Assembly: GCA_002364325.1 (NCBI GenBank)
Contig: DEXV01000002.1
Coordinates: 62,001-126,000 of the forward strand
DNA from: Gillisia sp. UBA3175
GTDB taxonomy: Bacteria; Bacteroidota; Bacteroidia; Flavobacteriales; Flavobacteriaceae
Reading direction: 5' to 3'
DNA length: 64,000 bases
Shown here: positions 27,444 through 37,212 of the stretch, one piece after another
Layout of the letters: each line of letters begins with the position of its first letter
How positions within the stretch are numbered: the stretch's first letter is position 1
Position numbers and translations under genes: made by a program
Notes under the pieces: model-generated
Database searches by the model: none
What the model was told of the DNA's origin: nothing
The model's input: the letters and a program-made list of their open reading frames with translations, nothing else

Positions 27444-28574
27444 TTAACCTCTAATTTTCTTTTTTCTATTGTTTTCGTAATCCTCAAAGATCATTTCCCC
27501 CAGACCTTTAAGCCCAGTGAAAAATGCTTTCCCATGATTGGCTTGAGTAAATTCTCTAACAAACCTTTCTAAATAAGGATCTTTTGCGATCATGAAAGTG
27601 GTGATGGGAATATGCAGTTTTCTAGCTTGTGTAGCAGCATTGTAACACTTCTCTATTATATATGGATCCAAACCAACACTATTTTTATAGTAGGTGCCAT
27701 CTCGCTCCCTTATGCAGCTTGGTTTTCCATCTGTGATCATGAAAATTTGCTTATTGGTATTTCTTTTTCTCCGCAAAAGATCCATTGCTAACTGAAGGCC
27801 TGCAACGGTATTGGTATGATACGGTCCAACTTTAAGATAGGGTAGATCCCCAATAGAAATTGCCCAAGCATCATTCCCAAACACCAGAATATCTAAAGTA
27901 TCCTTAGGATATCTAGTTGTTATTAACTCGGCCAAGGCCATTGCAACCTTTTTAGCAGGAGTAATTCTATCTTCTCCGTATAAGATCATACTATGACTTA
28001 TATCTATCATAAGTACCGTACTCATCTGTGACTTATGATGAGTTTCTTCTACAACCAGATCATCCTCTGTCATTTTAAACTCCCCAGCACCATGATTTAT
28101 CTGAGCATTTTTTAAACTCTCTGTCATTGCGATCCTGTCCAGAGAATCTCCATAATGGAATTCTTTGAATTCTCCAGTATGCTCATCCCCTACTCCTTGA
28201 TATTTTGTACTGTGATTTCCTGAACCACTCCTTTTTATCTTACCAAAAATTTGATTTAAAGCTTGCTGGCGAATGGCTCTTTCTGCTTTTGCTGTAATGG
28301 CCATTCCTCCATTTCCATCCGGATCTATTTCTTCTTGGATGTATCCTTTTTTCTTAAGATCTTCAATAAAATCGTCTATTGTATATTCACTTGTAGTTAG
28401 CTTATATTCTTTATCTAACTGTCGTAACCAATCTATAGCTTCATCAAAGTCTCCAGAGGTGTGTGTGATCAATTCTTTAAATATCTCGAAAAGCTTATCA
28501 AAAGGGCTTTTTGCCTCTTCTTCGAATCGTTTAAAAACAAAACCTGTTCGAGTATGTTCAACCTTCTTTTTCAT
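27444..28574 (-). CDS. Von Willebrand factor A domain protein, partner of the AAA ATPase
   Basis: A 376-residue cytoplasmic protein. The N-terminal 170 residues are helical and charged. A VWA domain follows with a complete MIDAS metal site: DISHS at residues 191-195, the threonine of the next loop, and the Asp in FMITDGKPS. It ends in a Lys/Arg tail. VWA partners of MoxR-type ATPases present the metal-dependent docking surface for substrates. It is the first gene of a two-gene operon with the ATPase. Confidence 0.85.
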   Translation of the reverse strand: MKKKVEHTRTGFVFKRFEEEAKSPFDKLFEIFKELITHTSGDFDEAIDWLRQLDKEYKLTTSEYTIDDFIEDLKKKGYIQEEIDPDGNGGMAITAKAERAIRQQALNQIFGKIKRSGSGNHSTKYQGVGDEHTGEFKEFHYGDSLDRIAMTESLKNAQINHGAGEFKMTEDDLVVEETHHKSQMSTVLMIDISHSMILYGEDRITPAKKVAMALAELITTRYPKDTLDILVFGNDAWAISIGDLPYLKVGPYHTNTVAGLQLAMDLLRRKRNTNKQIFMITDGKPSCIRERDGTYYKNSVGLDPYIIEKCYNAATQARKLHIPITTFMIAKDPYLERFVREFTQANHGKAFFTGLKGLGEMIFEDYENNRKKKIRG

Positions 28575-28785
28575 ATTTTAAAGTTAAGTCATTTTAGGCG
28601 TTATAGGAAGTGATTGCTTACTCAACAGGAACTAAACTTTTGTTAATTCCTATTTAAAAAGAACCATAAACCAGATAAAAAATAACATTTAAGAGGCTAG
28701 AAACTATAGTTCATGATGTTATTCTTTTCTTAATTCTATTACTCAATTCTACAAGAAATATGAGATTTGGAAAAAATTAGAAAAA

Positions 28786-29613
28786 ATGATTAAAAATATA
28801 TTTACAGTAGCCTCAATTATACTGGTTGCGATTTCGGGTTTCTCTCAGGAAAAAAAAAATTCTCCTTATGAGACAGATTTTGTGAAAGATGGAATCTGGA
28901 TCACCTCTGCAGTTGGACTTAATGTACTAGGAGTAAAATTAATCCAGGATAAAGACGATCTTACTGTTAATGATCTTAACAATCTTTCTAAGGATGATCT
29001 TTGGGGAGTGGACAGATGGGCAGCTGGTTATTATTCTGAAAAAGCGAACGATGATAGTTATATTCCATTTTATGCATCTTTCGTGCTTCCATTCGCTTTG
29101 TTAATTAATGAAAATGAAAGAGGAAATGCAGGGCAAATTTCTGTATTATTTATAGAAACTATGGCAACGACCGGAGCATTATTTACTATTACTGCTGGAC
29201 TTGTAGAAAAAAGTAGACCACTAGTTTATAATGAATCTCTTAGTAACGAACAAAGAATAAACAGTGATGAACAACGTTCATTTTTTGCAGGACATACTGC
29301 TGCAACAGCGGCAGGAACTTTCTTCGCAGCTAAGGTCTTTAACGATTTTAATCCAGACTCACCTTTAAAACCTTTAATTTGGGGTGTAGCCGCAGCAATT
29401 CCAGCTTCTGTAGGATACATGAGGATAAAAGCAGGGAAACATTTTCTTACAGATAATATAATTGGATATGCTGTAGGTGCTGCCAGCGGAATCCTCATTC
29501 CTGAATTACATAAAAAGACCAATAAAAATTTACAAATATATCCTACATCCAGCTTTCATCAAGGGGAATATAACTTTACCTCTCAAGGTTTGGGATTGTC
29601 CTATCAGTTTTAA
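28786..29613 (+). CDS. PAP2-family phosphatase, exported
   Basis: A 275-residue protein with a signal peptide (cleavage near FSQ at residue 21-22). The three acid-phosphatase motifs of the PAP2/haloperoxidase superfamily are visible: EKSRPLVY (motif 1), FFAGHTA (motif 2, with F-A replacing the usual P-S before GH), and RIKAGKHFLTDNIIG (motif 3). Family enzymes dephosphorylate lipid phosphates such as undecaprenyl pyrophosphate or phosphatidic acid. The lack of several strong membrane helices suggests a periplasmic form. It is followed after 45 bases by the EEP-family gene. Confidence 0.85.
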   Translation: MIKNIFTVASIILVAISGFSQEKKNSPYETDFVKDGIWITSAVGLNVLGVKLIQDKDDLTVNDLNNLSKDDLWGVDRWAAGYYSEKANDDSYIPFYASFVLPFALLINENERGNAGQISVLFIETMATTGALFTITAGLVEKSRPLVYNESLSNEQRINSDEQRSFFAGHTAATAAGTFFAAKVFNDFNPDSPLKPLIWGVAAAIPASVGYMRIKAGKHFLTDNIIGYAVGAASGILIPELHKKTNKNLQIYPTSSFHQGEYNFTSQGLGLSYQF

Positions 29614-29658
29614 AAGATTAATTAAATTGCATCTTATTTGAATTGAATAATTTAATGA

Positions 29659-30738
29659 ATGGGTATTTCTGAAACTGTTGTTACCATATTAGGAGTTATA
29701 ATGTTAATACCAACCTTGGCGTCTTTAACCAGATTTGATCAATGGTGGGTTCGAGGTTTCGATTTCCCACGTTTGCAGATAAGTTTTTTAATAATTACCA
29801 TAATCGTATCCATTTTACTGGTATATCCATTCGATGAATTTTGGCAATTTGGACTTTTGTCTCTATTAGTGCTCAGTTTTGTGTATCAAGCATCAAAAAT
29901 TATCCCTTATACTAAACTTTCTAAAAAAACCGTAGAATCATTCAAAGGGGATAGCAGCGATAACCATATATCAATTCTGGTAAGTAACGTGCTCACAACC
30001 AATACCAGCTATCATAAACTTATAAAATTAGTAAATAACAAAAATCCAGATATCTTACTTACGTTAGAATCGGACAAAACTTGGGAAGAAGAATTAAGTG
30101 CTATTGAAGAAGATTATAAGCATACCGTAAAAGTTCCATTAGATAATCTTTACGGAATGCACCTTTACTCTAAACTAGAATTGAAGGATATAAAGGTGAT
30201 GTATCTTATAGATGAAGAAATCCCATCTATCCACGGGCATGCAATTCTTCCTAACGGTCATCAGGTCAAGATCCATTGTCTTCACCCGAAACCTCCGAGC
30301 CCTACAGAAGATCTAACTTCCACAAAAAGGGATGCCGAATTATTATTTGTTGGTAGAGATGTAAAGAAAGATAAAGAAACTGTTTTGGTTATCGGAGATC
30401 TTAATGATGTGGCATGGTCTCGTACTACAAGATTATTTCAAAAAATGAGCGGATTGATGGATCCTAGACTGGGAAGAGGTTTCTTTAATACCTTCCATAC
30501 AGGATATTTCATCTTTAGATGGCCTTTAGATCATGTTTTTCACACTAATGATTTTACCTTGGTAGATATTGCCAGATTGGAAAGCATAGATTCAGATCAT
30601 TTCCCTATGTATATTAAACTAAATCATGAACCAAGAGCAGGATCTTTTCAGGATAAACCAGAGGGACCGGATGAAGAAGAAGAGGAATGGGCTGAAGAAA
30701 AAATAAATGAGGGCAATCCTACCACGACAGATGTTTAA
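29659..30738 (+). CDS. Endonuclease/exonuclease/phosphatase family protein, membrane anchored
   Basis: A 359-residue protein with three hydrophobic segments in the first 85 residues, then an EEP-superfamily domain. Visible catalytic elements are TLESD (metal-binding Glu), GDLNDVAW and the C-terminal SDHFPM. The last 25 residues are very acidic. Family members hydrolyse phosphodiesters in nucleic acids or lipids; membrane anchoring and the adjacent PAP2 gene favour lipid or extracytoplasmic substrates, but this is inference. The gene ends two bases before the facing response regulator gene, with no terminator between. Confidence 0.83.
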   Translation: MGISETVVTILGVIMLIPTLASLTRFDQWWVRGFDFPRLQISFLIITIIVSILLVYPFDEFWQFGLLSLLVLSFVYQASKIIPYTKLSKKTVESFKGDSSDNHISILVSNVLTTNTSYHKLIKLVNNKNPDILLTLESDKTWEEELSAIEEDYKHTVKVPLDNLYGMHLYSKLELKDIKVMYLIDEEIPSIHGHAILPNGHQVKIHCLHPKPPSPTEDLTSTKRDAELLFVGRDVKKDKETVLVIGDLNDVAWSRTTRLFQKMSGLMDPRLGRGFFNTFHTGYFIFRWPLDHVFHTNDFTLVDIARLESIDSDHFPMYIKLNHEPRAGSFQDKPEGPDEEEEEWAEEKINEGNPTTTDV

Positions 30739-30740
30739 TT

Positions 30741-31136
30741 TTACTCAAAATGGCTTTTAAAAAGCTGATGTTCTTTTAATTGTTCACAATTTTTTACAGT
30801 AATAGGCTTTTCAATAAAATTGACAATTCTGCTATATTTCTTCGCTTTCTCCTTATCGTTAAAGTCTATAGAAGAAGTCACCATATATACAAAAACCTGC
30901 TCTTTAATTGTCATTTTTTCTATTTCTTCCAAAAATTGCCATCCGTTCATCAGTGGCATATTAATATCTAATAGTAGCAAATAATCATTATCTGGACTAG
31001 CCAAATATAAATATTCCAATGCATCTACAGCCCTTTTGAATTTTAATGGATTTTTGCAGACATTACAGTTCTGTAATAATTTGCCTTGCACCAAGGTTAC
31101 AATATCATCATCATCTATAATTAAAACTTCGAGCAT
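30741..31136 (-). CDS. Single-domain response regulator (CheY-like)
   Basis: A 131-residue receiver domain without output domain. Key residues are the acidic cluster IIDDDD at 6-11, phospho-acceptor Asp57 in LLDINMP, the Thr/Ser pair in MVTSS and the Lys in IEKP. It is the last gene of the four-gene phosphorelay operon, and its ATG overlaps the stop of the preceding gene by one base (TAATG). It probably accepts phosphate from a partner in this operon and acts by protein contact. Confidence 0.9.
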   Translation of the reverse strand: MLEVLIIDDDDIVTLVQGKLLQNCNVCKNPLKFKRAVDALEYLYLASPDNDYLLLLDINMPLMNGWQFLEEIEKMTIKEQVFVYMVTSSIDFNDKEKAKKYSRIVNFIEKPITVKNCEQLKEHQLFKSHFE

Positions 31137-32902
31137 TATTTTTCTATTGATGAAACGTTTTCGGTTTTAATGGTAATATTTCTAATAATATCATCCAGCT
31201 CAATAGCCGATGAAATAATATGTTCTAACAATTGATCCTGTTCACTAATATCAGGGAATTTCTGAAGTAGATTGATTATTCCCATAATTCTAGCTAAAGG
31301 AGCACGAACAACGTGAGATTGTGTCCAAGCTATATCTTTTAATCTGCTATTATGATCTTCTATGGTTTGAATGTAATTCTGAATATCTGTTATATCTTGC
31401 ATTGCTCCGATAATTCTAACAGGATTACCATCGATATCTGTAACCAAATAACTTCTATCTAAAATATATTTATAGCTTCCATCTGCACATCTAAAACGAT
31501 ATTCAATTTGAATATTTTTAGATTTCGAAATTTTAATTTCTTTAGAGGTAGCTTTCACTCTAAACCTATCCTCTGGATGAATTTTATCATTCCACCATGC
31601 ACTGGTATTATTAATTTGTTCTTTGGTATATCCAAAAACACTCTGCATCCCTTCGTTATAAAATATCTTGTCATTGAGAATATCAAAATCTGTAATAGTA
31701 TCGCTTGTAGCTTTTGCAACCGTATCGTAGCGTTTTAAACTTGATATTAATTTCTTTTCTTGTTTAATAAAATCTGTTATATCTCTACAATTTGCCACAA
31801 TTCCATTTACATATTCTTCTTCAAATAAATTAGTAATTATGGTTTCAACATAGCGCCATTTTCCCGTAGATGTTTTAATTCTATAAGAAGGTATTTGAAT
31901 TCGTTTTAAATCATGTAGCATCAATAAATGTTCTCTCACAGTTTGTACATCATCTTCATGAATGTAATAAAAGAAATTTTTTTGAAGCATTTCTGAATCT
32001 AAGATTCCAATCATCTGATTGGAGGACGGACTCACATAGGACATGTTTCCTTCAAAATCAAAGATCATCACCAAATCTGATGCATCTTGAACCAGTGCTT
32101 TAAAACGTTTTTCACTAGATTTTAAAGCCTGCTCTGCCTGCAATTGACTGGTAATATCTGTAATTTGAGTTACTCGTGCTTCCCTCCCATCAAAATCTAT
32201 GGGGTTGCTTAAAATTTCTACATGAATTATAGAACCATTTTTTTTTAGATGCTTAACCGTAGTATTAAATTTTCCATGATAATTTTCTTTCCAGGTATGT
32301 TGAATTTCCTCTTTTAACTCATCCACCCACAGATCACGAACACTCATATTTAGGAATTCCTCTGTTGAATATCCATATAATTTTACAGCCGCTTCATTTA
32401 CTTTTAAGAAATCTAAACTATGCTTATCCAACACCCACATTGGATAGGGACTAAAATCGAATAAGGTTTTATACTTTCTTTCGGATTCGCTTAATTTAAG
32501 ATCTATATTTTTTCGCTCTATACTATAGTAAATACTTTTTGCTAATTGTGCCGCATTAAGTTCATCCTTCAGTAAATAATCTGATATTCCCAAGGATAAT
32601 GTTTTTACACCAAATTCTTTATTTGCAAAACCTGTTAAAACAATTATAGGAGTATTATTACTTAAAGCTACCATCTTGCGAACCAGCTCCTCATTGCTAT
32701 CCACATCTGGTAATGAAAGATCTAAAAGAATACAATTATAGGTTTCTGCCGATTTTAGTTTCTCTTTAGCTTCTTTAAAAGTAAGTGCACGAGTGAGATT
32801 GATCTGCACGTGTTCTTCAGTAAGATAGTCTTCTATAAGAATATAATCTCCGATATGATCTTCTACAACGAGTATTTTTAATTCATCGGAACTATAATTC
32901 AT
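31136..32902 (-). CDS. Receiver-PAS-PAS-PAS protein with a DHp helix pair but no ATPase domain
   Basis: From the ATG at 32902 the protein has 588 residues; a GTG two codons earlier overlaps the previous stop. Order: a receiver domain (about 8-130, phospho-acceptor Asp in ILLDLSLP), three PAS/PAC units (about 140-255, 265-385, 395-515), then a short helix pair containing the His-box SHVVRAPLARIMG. Only 58 residues follow that histidine before the stop, and no N, F or G box is present, so it cannot bind ATP as a normal kinase. It may be a phosphotransfer or dimerisation partner. It lies between an Rcp1-like regulator and a CheY-like regulator. Confidence 0.85.
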   Translation of the reverse strand: MNYSSDELKILVVEDHIGDYILIEDYLTEEHVQINLTRALTFKEAKEKLKSAETYNCILLDLSLPDVDSNEELVRKMVALSNNTPIIVLTGFANKEFGVKTLSLGISDYLLKDELNAAQLAKSIYYSIERKNIDLKLSESERKYKTLFDFSPYPMWVLDKHSLDFLKVNEAAVKLYGYSTEEFLNMSVRDLWVDELKEEIQHTWKENYHGKFNTTVKHLKKNGSIIHVEILSNPIDFDGREARVTQITDITSQLQAEQALKSSEKRFKALVQDASDLVMIFDFEGNMSYVSPSSNQMIGILDSEMLQKNFFYYIHEDDVQTVREHLLMLHDLKRIQIPSYRIKTSTGKWRYVETIITNLFEEEYVNGIVANCRDITDFIKQEKKLISSLKRYDTVAKATSDTITDFDILNDKIFYNEGMQSVFGYTKEQINNTSAWWNDKIHPEDRFRVKATSKEIKISKSKNIQIEYRFRCADGSYKYILDRSYLVTDIDGNPVRIIGAMQDITDIQNYIQTIEDHNSRLKDIAWTQSHVVRAPLARIMGIINLLQKFPDISEQDQLLEHIISSAIELDDIIRNITIKTENVSSIEK

Positions 32903-32907
32903 AAACA

Positions 32908-33339
32908 CTATTTTGAAACCGATTGATTTAAATTAGATAGCCAGAATTTTTTAATGGAACGGATTACCCTAGGGTAACCATCTGCATCAATAGGTTTGGA
33001 AATATAGTAATTTGCGTGATACTTAATGCTTTTTTTTATATCATTATCTGAAGTAGAAGTGCTAAGTATTACAACCGGAATGTTTTTAGTATTCTCGGCA
33101 GACCTAATTTTTTTTAGGACCTCGAAACCATTTAATTTGGGTAAATTAATATCAAGCAAAATTAGATCTGGTGTTTTTGCCGACTTGTAGTTTTCTTTCT
33201 TTTCCAAATATAACAAAGCCTCCCAACCATCTTTTACAACTTGTAATTCTTTCAGAATATCGCCTTCTAATAACGCTTCTTTTGTTAAAAGAATATCTCC
33301 TTCATTATCTTCAATCAGTAAAATATCTATAGGGTGCAT
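32908..33339 (-). CDS. Rcp1-like response regulator
   Basis: A 143-residue single receiver domain of the Rcp1/phytochrome-regulator type. It has the acidic pair in LIEDNEGD, an insert after the second helix (KKENYKSAKTPD), phospho-acceptor Asp63 in LLDINLP, the Ser in ILSTS and the Lys in YISKP. Such regulators typically pair with multi-PAS or phytochrome kinases. It follows the multi-PAS kinase gene by 33 bases and precedes the receiver-PAS gene with at most a few bases between. Confidence 0.9.
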   Translation of the reverse strand: MHPIDILLIEDNEGDILLTKEALLEGDILKELQVVKDGWEALLYLEKKENYKSAKTPDLILLDINLPKLNGFEVLKKIRSAENTKNIPVVILSTSTSDNDIKKSIKYHANYYISKPIDADGYPRVIRSIKKFWLSNLNQSVSK

Positions 33340-33372
33340 AAGGTGATTTTTGTAGGGGCTATTTCAAATATA

Positions 33373-36300
33373 CTAATTTTGTTTTTTAATTGTAATATGA
33401 AAAGTACTTCCTTCATTAATTTTGGAGCTTACCCATATTTTCCCTCCGTGGTTCTCAATTATCTTTCTACAAATAGCAAGCCCTATTCCTGTTCCGGAAT
33501 ATTCATCCTTACTATGCAATCTTTGAAAAACAACAAAAATTTTATCGAAAAACTGTTCATCAATTCCAATTCCATTATCTGATACTCTTACTTCCCAAAA
33601 TTCTTCATCTTCGATAACGCTAATTTTAATAAATGGCTTATTATCCTTTTTCTGATACTTTAAAGCATTGGTTATTAAATTAGAGATTACTCGTTGTATC
33701 GGACTTTTTGCAGCTGTAATAACCGGTAATTTGTTATATAAAATTTCACCGTCTACTTCTCCAATAAGATCTCTATGAAGCTTAATTATATCCTTAAGCA
33801 AAAGATTAAGATCTATCTCCTCCAGATCGTAGTCCATCTTACCCACTCGGGAATATTCTAAAAGATCTAACAAGATCTGTCGCATTCTAACCGCCCCATC
33901 TGTAGCATAGTAAATATATTGTTGAGCTTTAGGATCTAGTTGAGCTTTGTATTTCTTGTTTAACTGCGTTAAAAAACTGGTTACCATTCTAAGTGGTTCC
34001 TGAAGATCATGGGAAGCTATATAAGCAAATTGCTCCAATTCTGCATTAGATAAGGCTAACTCATCTGCATGGAGTTTTAAGTTGAAATTTAACTTTTCTA
34101 GAGCAATCTCATTCTGCTTTAGTTCACTTATATCCTGAAGGGATCCAATCATTCTTATAGGATTCCCTTTTTTATTTCTTGTTATTAAGCCTCTATCTAT
34201 TACAATGGCAATATCATTATTTGCCTTTACAAGTTTATATTCTTGTTCCCAAAAATTTGCAGAACTATTGTATAGAGCAGCATTTAAACTTGAAACAACC
34301 TTCTCTTTATCGTCTGCATGCAATTGATGTTCCCAATGTTCTAATCCGTTTTCTAAAGAGGGAATGGGATATCCAAACGAAGTAGCATAGGCATCACTCC
34401 ATTCCATGGAATTTTGGATTAGATCCCAGTCATAAATTGCTTCATGAGTTACTTTAGTTACGAGATCATATCTTTCTTTGGCATTTTTTATTTCTTCATC
34501 AATTCTCTTTTTTATGGTTATATCTTTAAAATAAACCGAAAGTCCTGTCTCACTAGGATATGCATTCACTTCAAACCAAGTATCATAAGTTTCAAAATAA
34601 TCCTGAAAAGAAACTTTTTTACCCGTTTCCATAGCTTCAGCATATTTTGTGAAGGTTAAAGAGTCTTTAGAATCTGCAAAATGATCCCATAAATTATTAC
34701 CCAGAAGTACTTCCTTATTTACCCTTAATAAATTTTCTGCTTCCTTATTCCAATAAGTAACTATCCAATCGTTAGTTACGGAGAAAAACCCATCTGTAAT
34801 ACTTTCCAAAATATTATTAACTTGATCATTGTATTTTTTTAATTCCTTCTCATGATCTTTACGATCTGTTATATCCAATCCAAATAAACTTATTATTCCA
34901 TCATCTGAGATTATTTCTGAAGGGGTCCATGAGATCCATTTCCATTCTCCATTCTTTGCTCTACATCTTCCTTCAAAAGCCTTTGGAGCATAGCCTTGTG
35001 CAACCTCTTTTAATCTTTTAAACGAAATATTTATTTCATCTGGGTATAAAAAATCCTGATATGGGGTACTAAGCAATTCCTCTTCCGAAAAACCGAAAAT
35101 TTTAGTAAAAGAGGGACTTACTTTTTTCATGTATCCGTCTAAACCAATAACGGTTATTAAGGTTGGAGAATTTTTGAAAAGATTATTTAATTGAGATTCT
35201 GTGATCTTTCGTTGTATTCCCGAAGCAATTTGAATACGTATTCTATGGAAAATATCTTTTAGAAGACCGAGACTTCTATTATGGGTACTACCACGAAAAG
35301 TGAGAATTTGTATTACTTTTTTATCAAAAATAATTGGTACCCCTATAGTAATAGAATTGGAAATATCGTCATGAAAAAGATCGCCTTTCCAAATTTTAAT
35401 CTCTCTTAATTCTAAAATTTTTTTTGGGATATTGGAGTTTTGCAATTCTTTATGTTTTTCAGAATTTAAAAAATTCTCAGTATTGGGTTGATAGATCGCT
35501 ATATTTTTTAAACGATCATCTATCAATCCCACTTCCCAAGCTTCAGCGTAACCAAAATCAAAATATTCTGATATAATTTGTATGGTTTCAAAAAGGCCTT
35601 TCTGTAAATTCTCTGCTGCACCCAGAGCTTCGTTAAGTTTAGATATTAATAGTTGTTCTTGCTCAAATTCATAATTCTCGGTAACATTTCTGGCGATTCC
35701 TACCAAACCAATTACGTCCCCTTTTTTGGTTTTAAATGGAACTTTAGTTAATAGAATAATTTCTTTTTTACCTTCATGGTCATAAACAACATCTTTTCGG
35801 TTAATAACAACTAGGTCATTTTCCATAACTTGAATGTTATCTTCTATAATTTCCTCTCCTAGGTTTCTTGAAAAATAATCTGTCGGTTTCCTTCCCAGTA
35901 TTTCCGATTCATTATTTTTTCCTAAATAATCTGAATAGAACTTTTTATTGGCCAGAATTACCTCATTGTTTTTATTTTTTACAAAAATATAATCTGGTAT
36001 ATTATCTATGATTGCCCTAAGAATATTTCGTTCTTCTTCCAATTTATTTTTAACAGCATTCATTTCAGACGCATTTTTTGCAATACAATACATTAATTGC
36101 TCTTCTTCTACCCAACGAGTAGACCAAACCATAGGCAAAACAGAACCATCTTTTTTAATATATCTATTGGAAAAATTAGTTTTATTCTCCCCACTCATGA
36201 TCTCCTGGGCCGCAACTGTTGTAGATTCCCAATCTTCCCTTACAACAAGTTCCATATAAGGTTTGCCATATAATTCTTCTGGTTTATACCCCCACATTTC

Positions 36301-37212
36301 ATAACATACCTCGTTAATATGAACAAAACAGCCATCTTTATCTATTGTACAAATAACATCTAAGGATTGGTCAAGAATCGTTTTATAGCGTTTTTCTAAA
36401 TGTAAGGCATGGGCTTTATTAAGCTCTATCTGGGTTATATCCTTTGCAATGCCAAATACACCGGTGATTTTTCCGTTTATTATAATTGGAAAATTGGTTA
36501 TGTTTATTATTATTTCGGTTCCTTTAAAACCTCTCATTCCTGTATTGTAATTCTGAAATTCGCCTTTTACAGCATTAAGAAAATGATTAAGCACCATTTC
36601 TTGGTCTTTCTCGGGTATAAGCGGCAAGAAACTATGTTTTAATAATTCTGAATTAGAAATTTCAGCCATTTTACAAGCACTCTCATTAGCAGTAATAAAA
36701 TTCCCTTTTAGATCAAAAGAATAAACAGCATCTGGGTGATTGTTAAATAAAGATTCAAAAACCTGGGAAGTTTCATTTAAGGTCTTCATTTCTTGGGAGG
36801 TATTAACAGGAATAGTATTCCTGTTATACTCAGCTTGGGAAATACTTATATCAATTTCAACTATTTGTCTATCTTCTATGGAATTAAGATGAAATTTAAT
36901 TTGTTGGCTAGAAATACCCTTAAAAGATATGCCTGAAGAAATTCCATCTAAAGCATCTTTAAAGCAGACTAAAAATTCTTTTAAAGATTCGGTTGGAACA
37001 ATATCGAATAAAATATCACCTACTTTTAAAACTAACCCAAAATGCTGAATTAGAAAATCGGTCCCTTCCGGACTTATAGATTGAACTTCTCCAGCTGAAT
37101 TAGTTTTTAGATGATATTGAAAATAATTTTCATCTTTATTTAAGTATTCGCTTTGCAGTATTTTGCTAATAAGATCTTCTCTTATTGATTTTTCTGAATT
37201 TAGGCTAGACAT
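33373..37212 (-). CDS. Multi-PAS sensor histidine kinase
   Basis: A 1279-residue cytoplasmic kinase with no signal peptide or membrane helices. Several PAS/PAC units cover about residues 155-520. A GAF-like segment lies at about 530-690, and further PAS domains at about 690-1035. A HisKA with [13 protein letters not shown] and a HATPase with DNGIGI and GTGIGLAICRKI complete the core. The SHDLQEPL box is the type common to phytochrome-like and PAS-rich kinases of Bacteroidota. No cysteine or histidine known to bind a chromophore could be assigned, so the signal sensed is unknown. It heads the four-gene operon. Confidence 0.92.
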   Translation of the reverse strand: MSSLNSEKSIREDLISKILQSEYLNKDENYFQYHLKTNSAGEVQSISPEGTDFLIQHFGLVLKVGDILFDIVPTESLKEFLVCFKDALDGISSGISFKGISSQQIKFHLNSIEDRQIVEIDISISQAEYNRNTIPVNTSQEMKTLNETSQVFESLFNNHPDAVYSFDLKGNFITANESACKMAEISNSELLKHSFLPLIPEKDQEMVLNHFLNAVKGEFQNYNTGMRGFKGTEIIINITNFPIIINGKITGVFGIAKDITQIELNKAHALHLEKRYKTILDQSLDVICTIDKDGCFVHINEVCYEMWGYKPEELYGKPYMELVVREDWESTTVAAQEIMSGENKTNFSNRYIKKDGSVLPMVWSTRWVEEEQLMYCIAKNASEMNAVKNKLEEERNILRAIIDNIPDYIFVKNKNNEVILANKKFYSDYLGKNNESEILGRKPTDYFSRNLGEEIIEDNIQVMENDLVVINRKDVVYDHEGKKEIILLTKVPFKTKKGDVIGLVGIARNVTENYEFEQEQLLISKLNEALGAAENLQKGLFETIQIISEYFDFGYAEAWEVGLIDDRLKNIAIYQPNTENFLNSEKHKELQNSNIPKKILELREIKIWKGDLFHDDISNSITIGVPIIFDKKVIQILTFRGSTHNRSLGLLKDIFHRIRIQIASGIQRKITESQLNNLFKNSPTLITVIGLDGYMKKVSPSFTKIFGFSEEELLSTPYQDFLYPDEINISFKRLKEVAQGYAPKAFEGRCRAKNGEWKWISWTPSEIISDDGIISLFGLDITDRKDHEKELKKYNDQVNNILESITDGFFSVTNDWIVTYWNKEAENLLRVNKEVLLGNNLWDHFADSKDSLTFTKYAEAMETGKKVSFQDYFETYDTWFEVNAYPSETGLSVYFKDITIKKRIDEEIKNAKERYDLVTKVTHEAIYDWDLIQNSMEWSDAYATSFGYPIPSLENGLEHWEHQLHADDKEKVVSSLNAALYNSSANFWEQEYKLVKANNDIAIVIDRGLITRNKKGNPIRMIGSLQDISELKQNEIALEKLNFNLKLHADELALSNAELEQFAYIASHDLQEPLRMVTSFLTQLNKKYKAQLDPKAQQYIYYATDGAVRMRQILLDLLEYSRVGKMDYDLEEIDLNLLLKDIIKLHRDLIGEVDGEILYNKLPVITAAKSPIQRVISNLITNALKYQKKDNKPFIKISVIEDEEFWEVRVSDNGIGIDEQFFDKIFVVFQRLHSKDEYSGTGIGLAICRKIIENHGGKIWVSSKINEGSTFHITIKKQN

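Noticed and set aside
27030..27572. 180-codon open frame on the plus strand across the AAA and VWA genes
   Set aside because: It is antisense to two recognised domain proteins and the gap between them, with a low-complexity hydrophobic translation.
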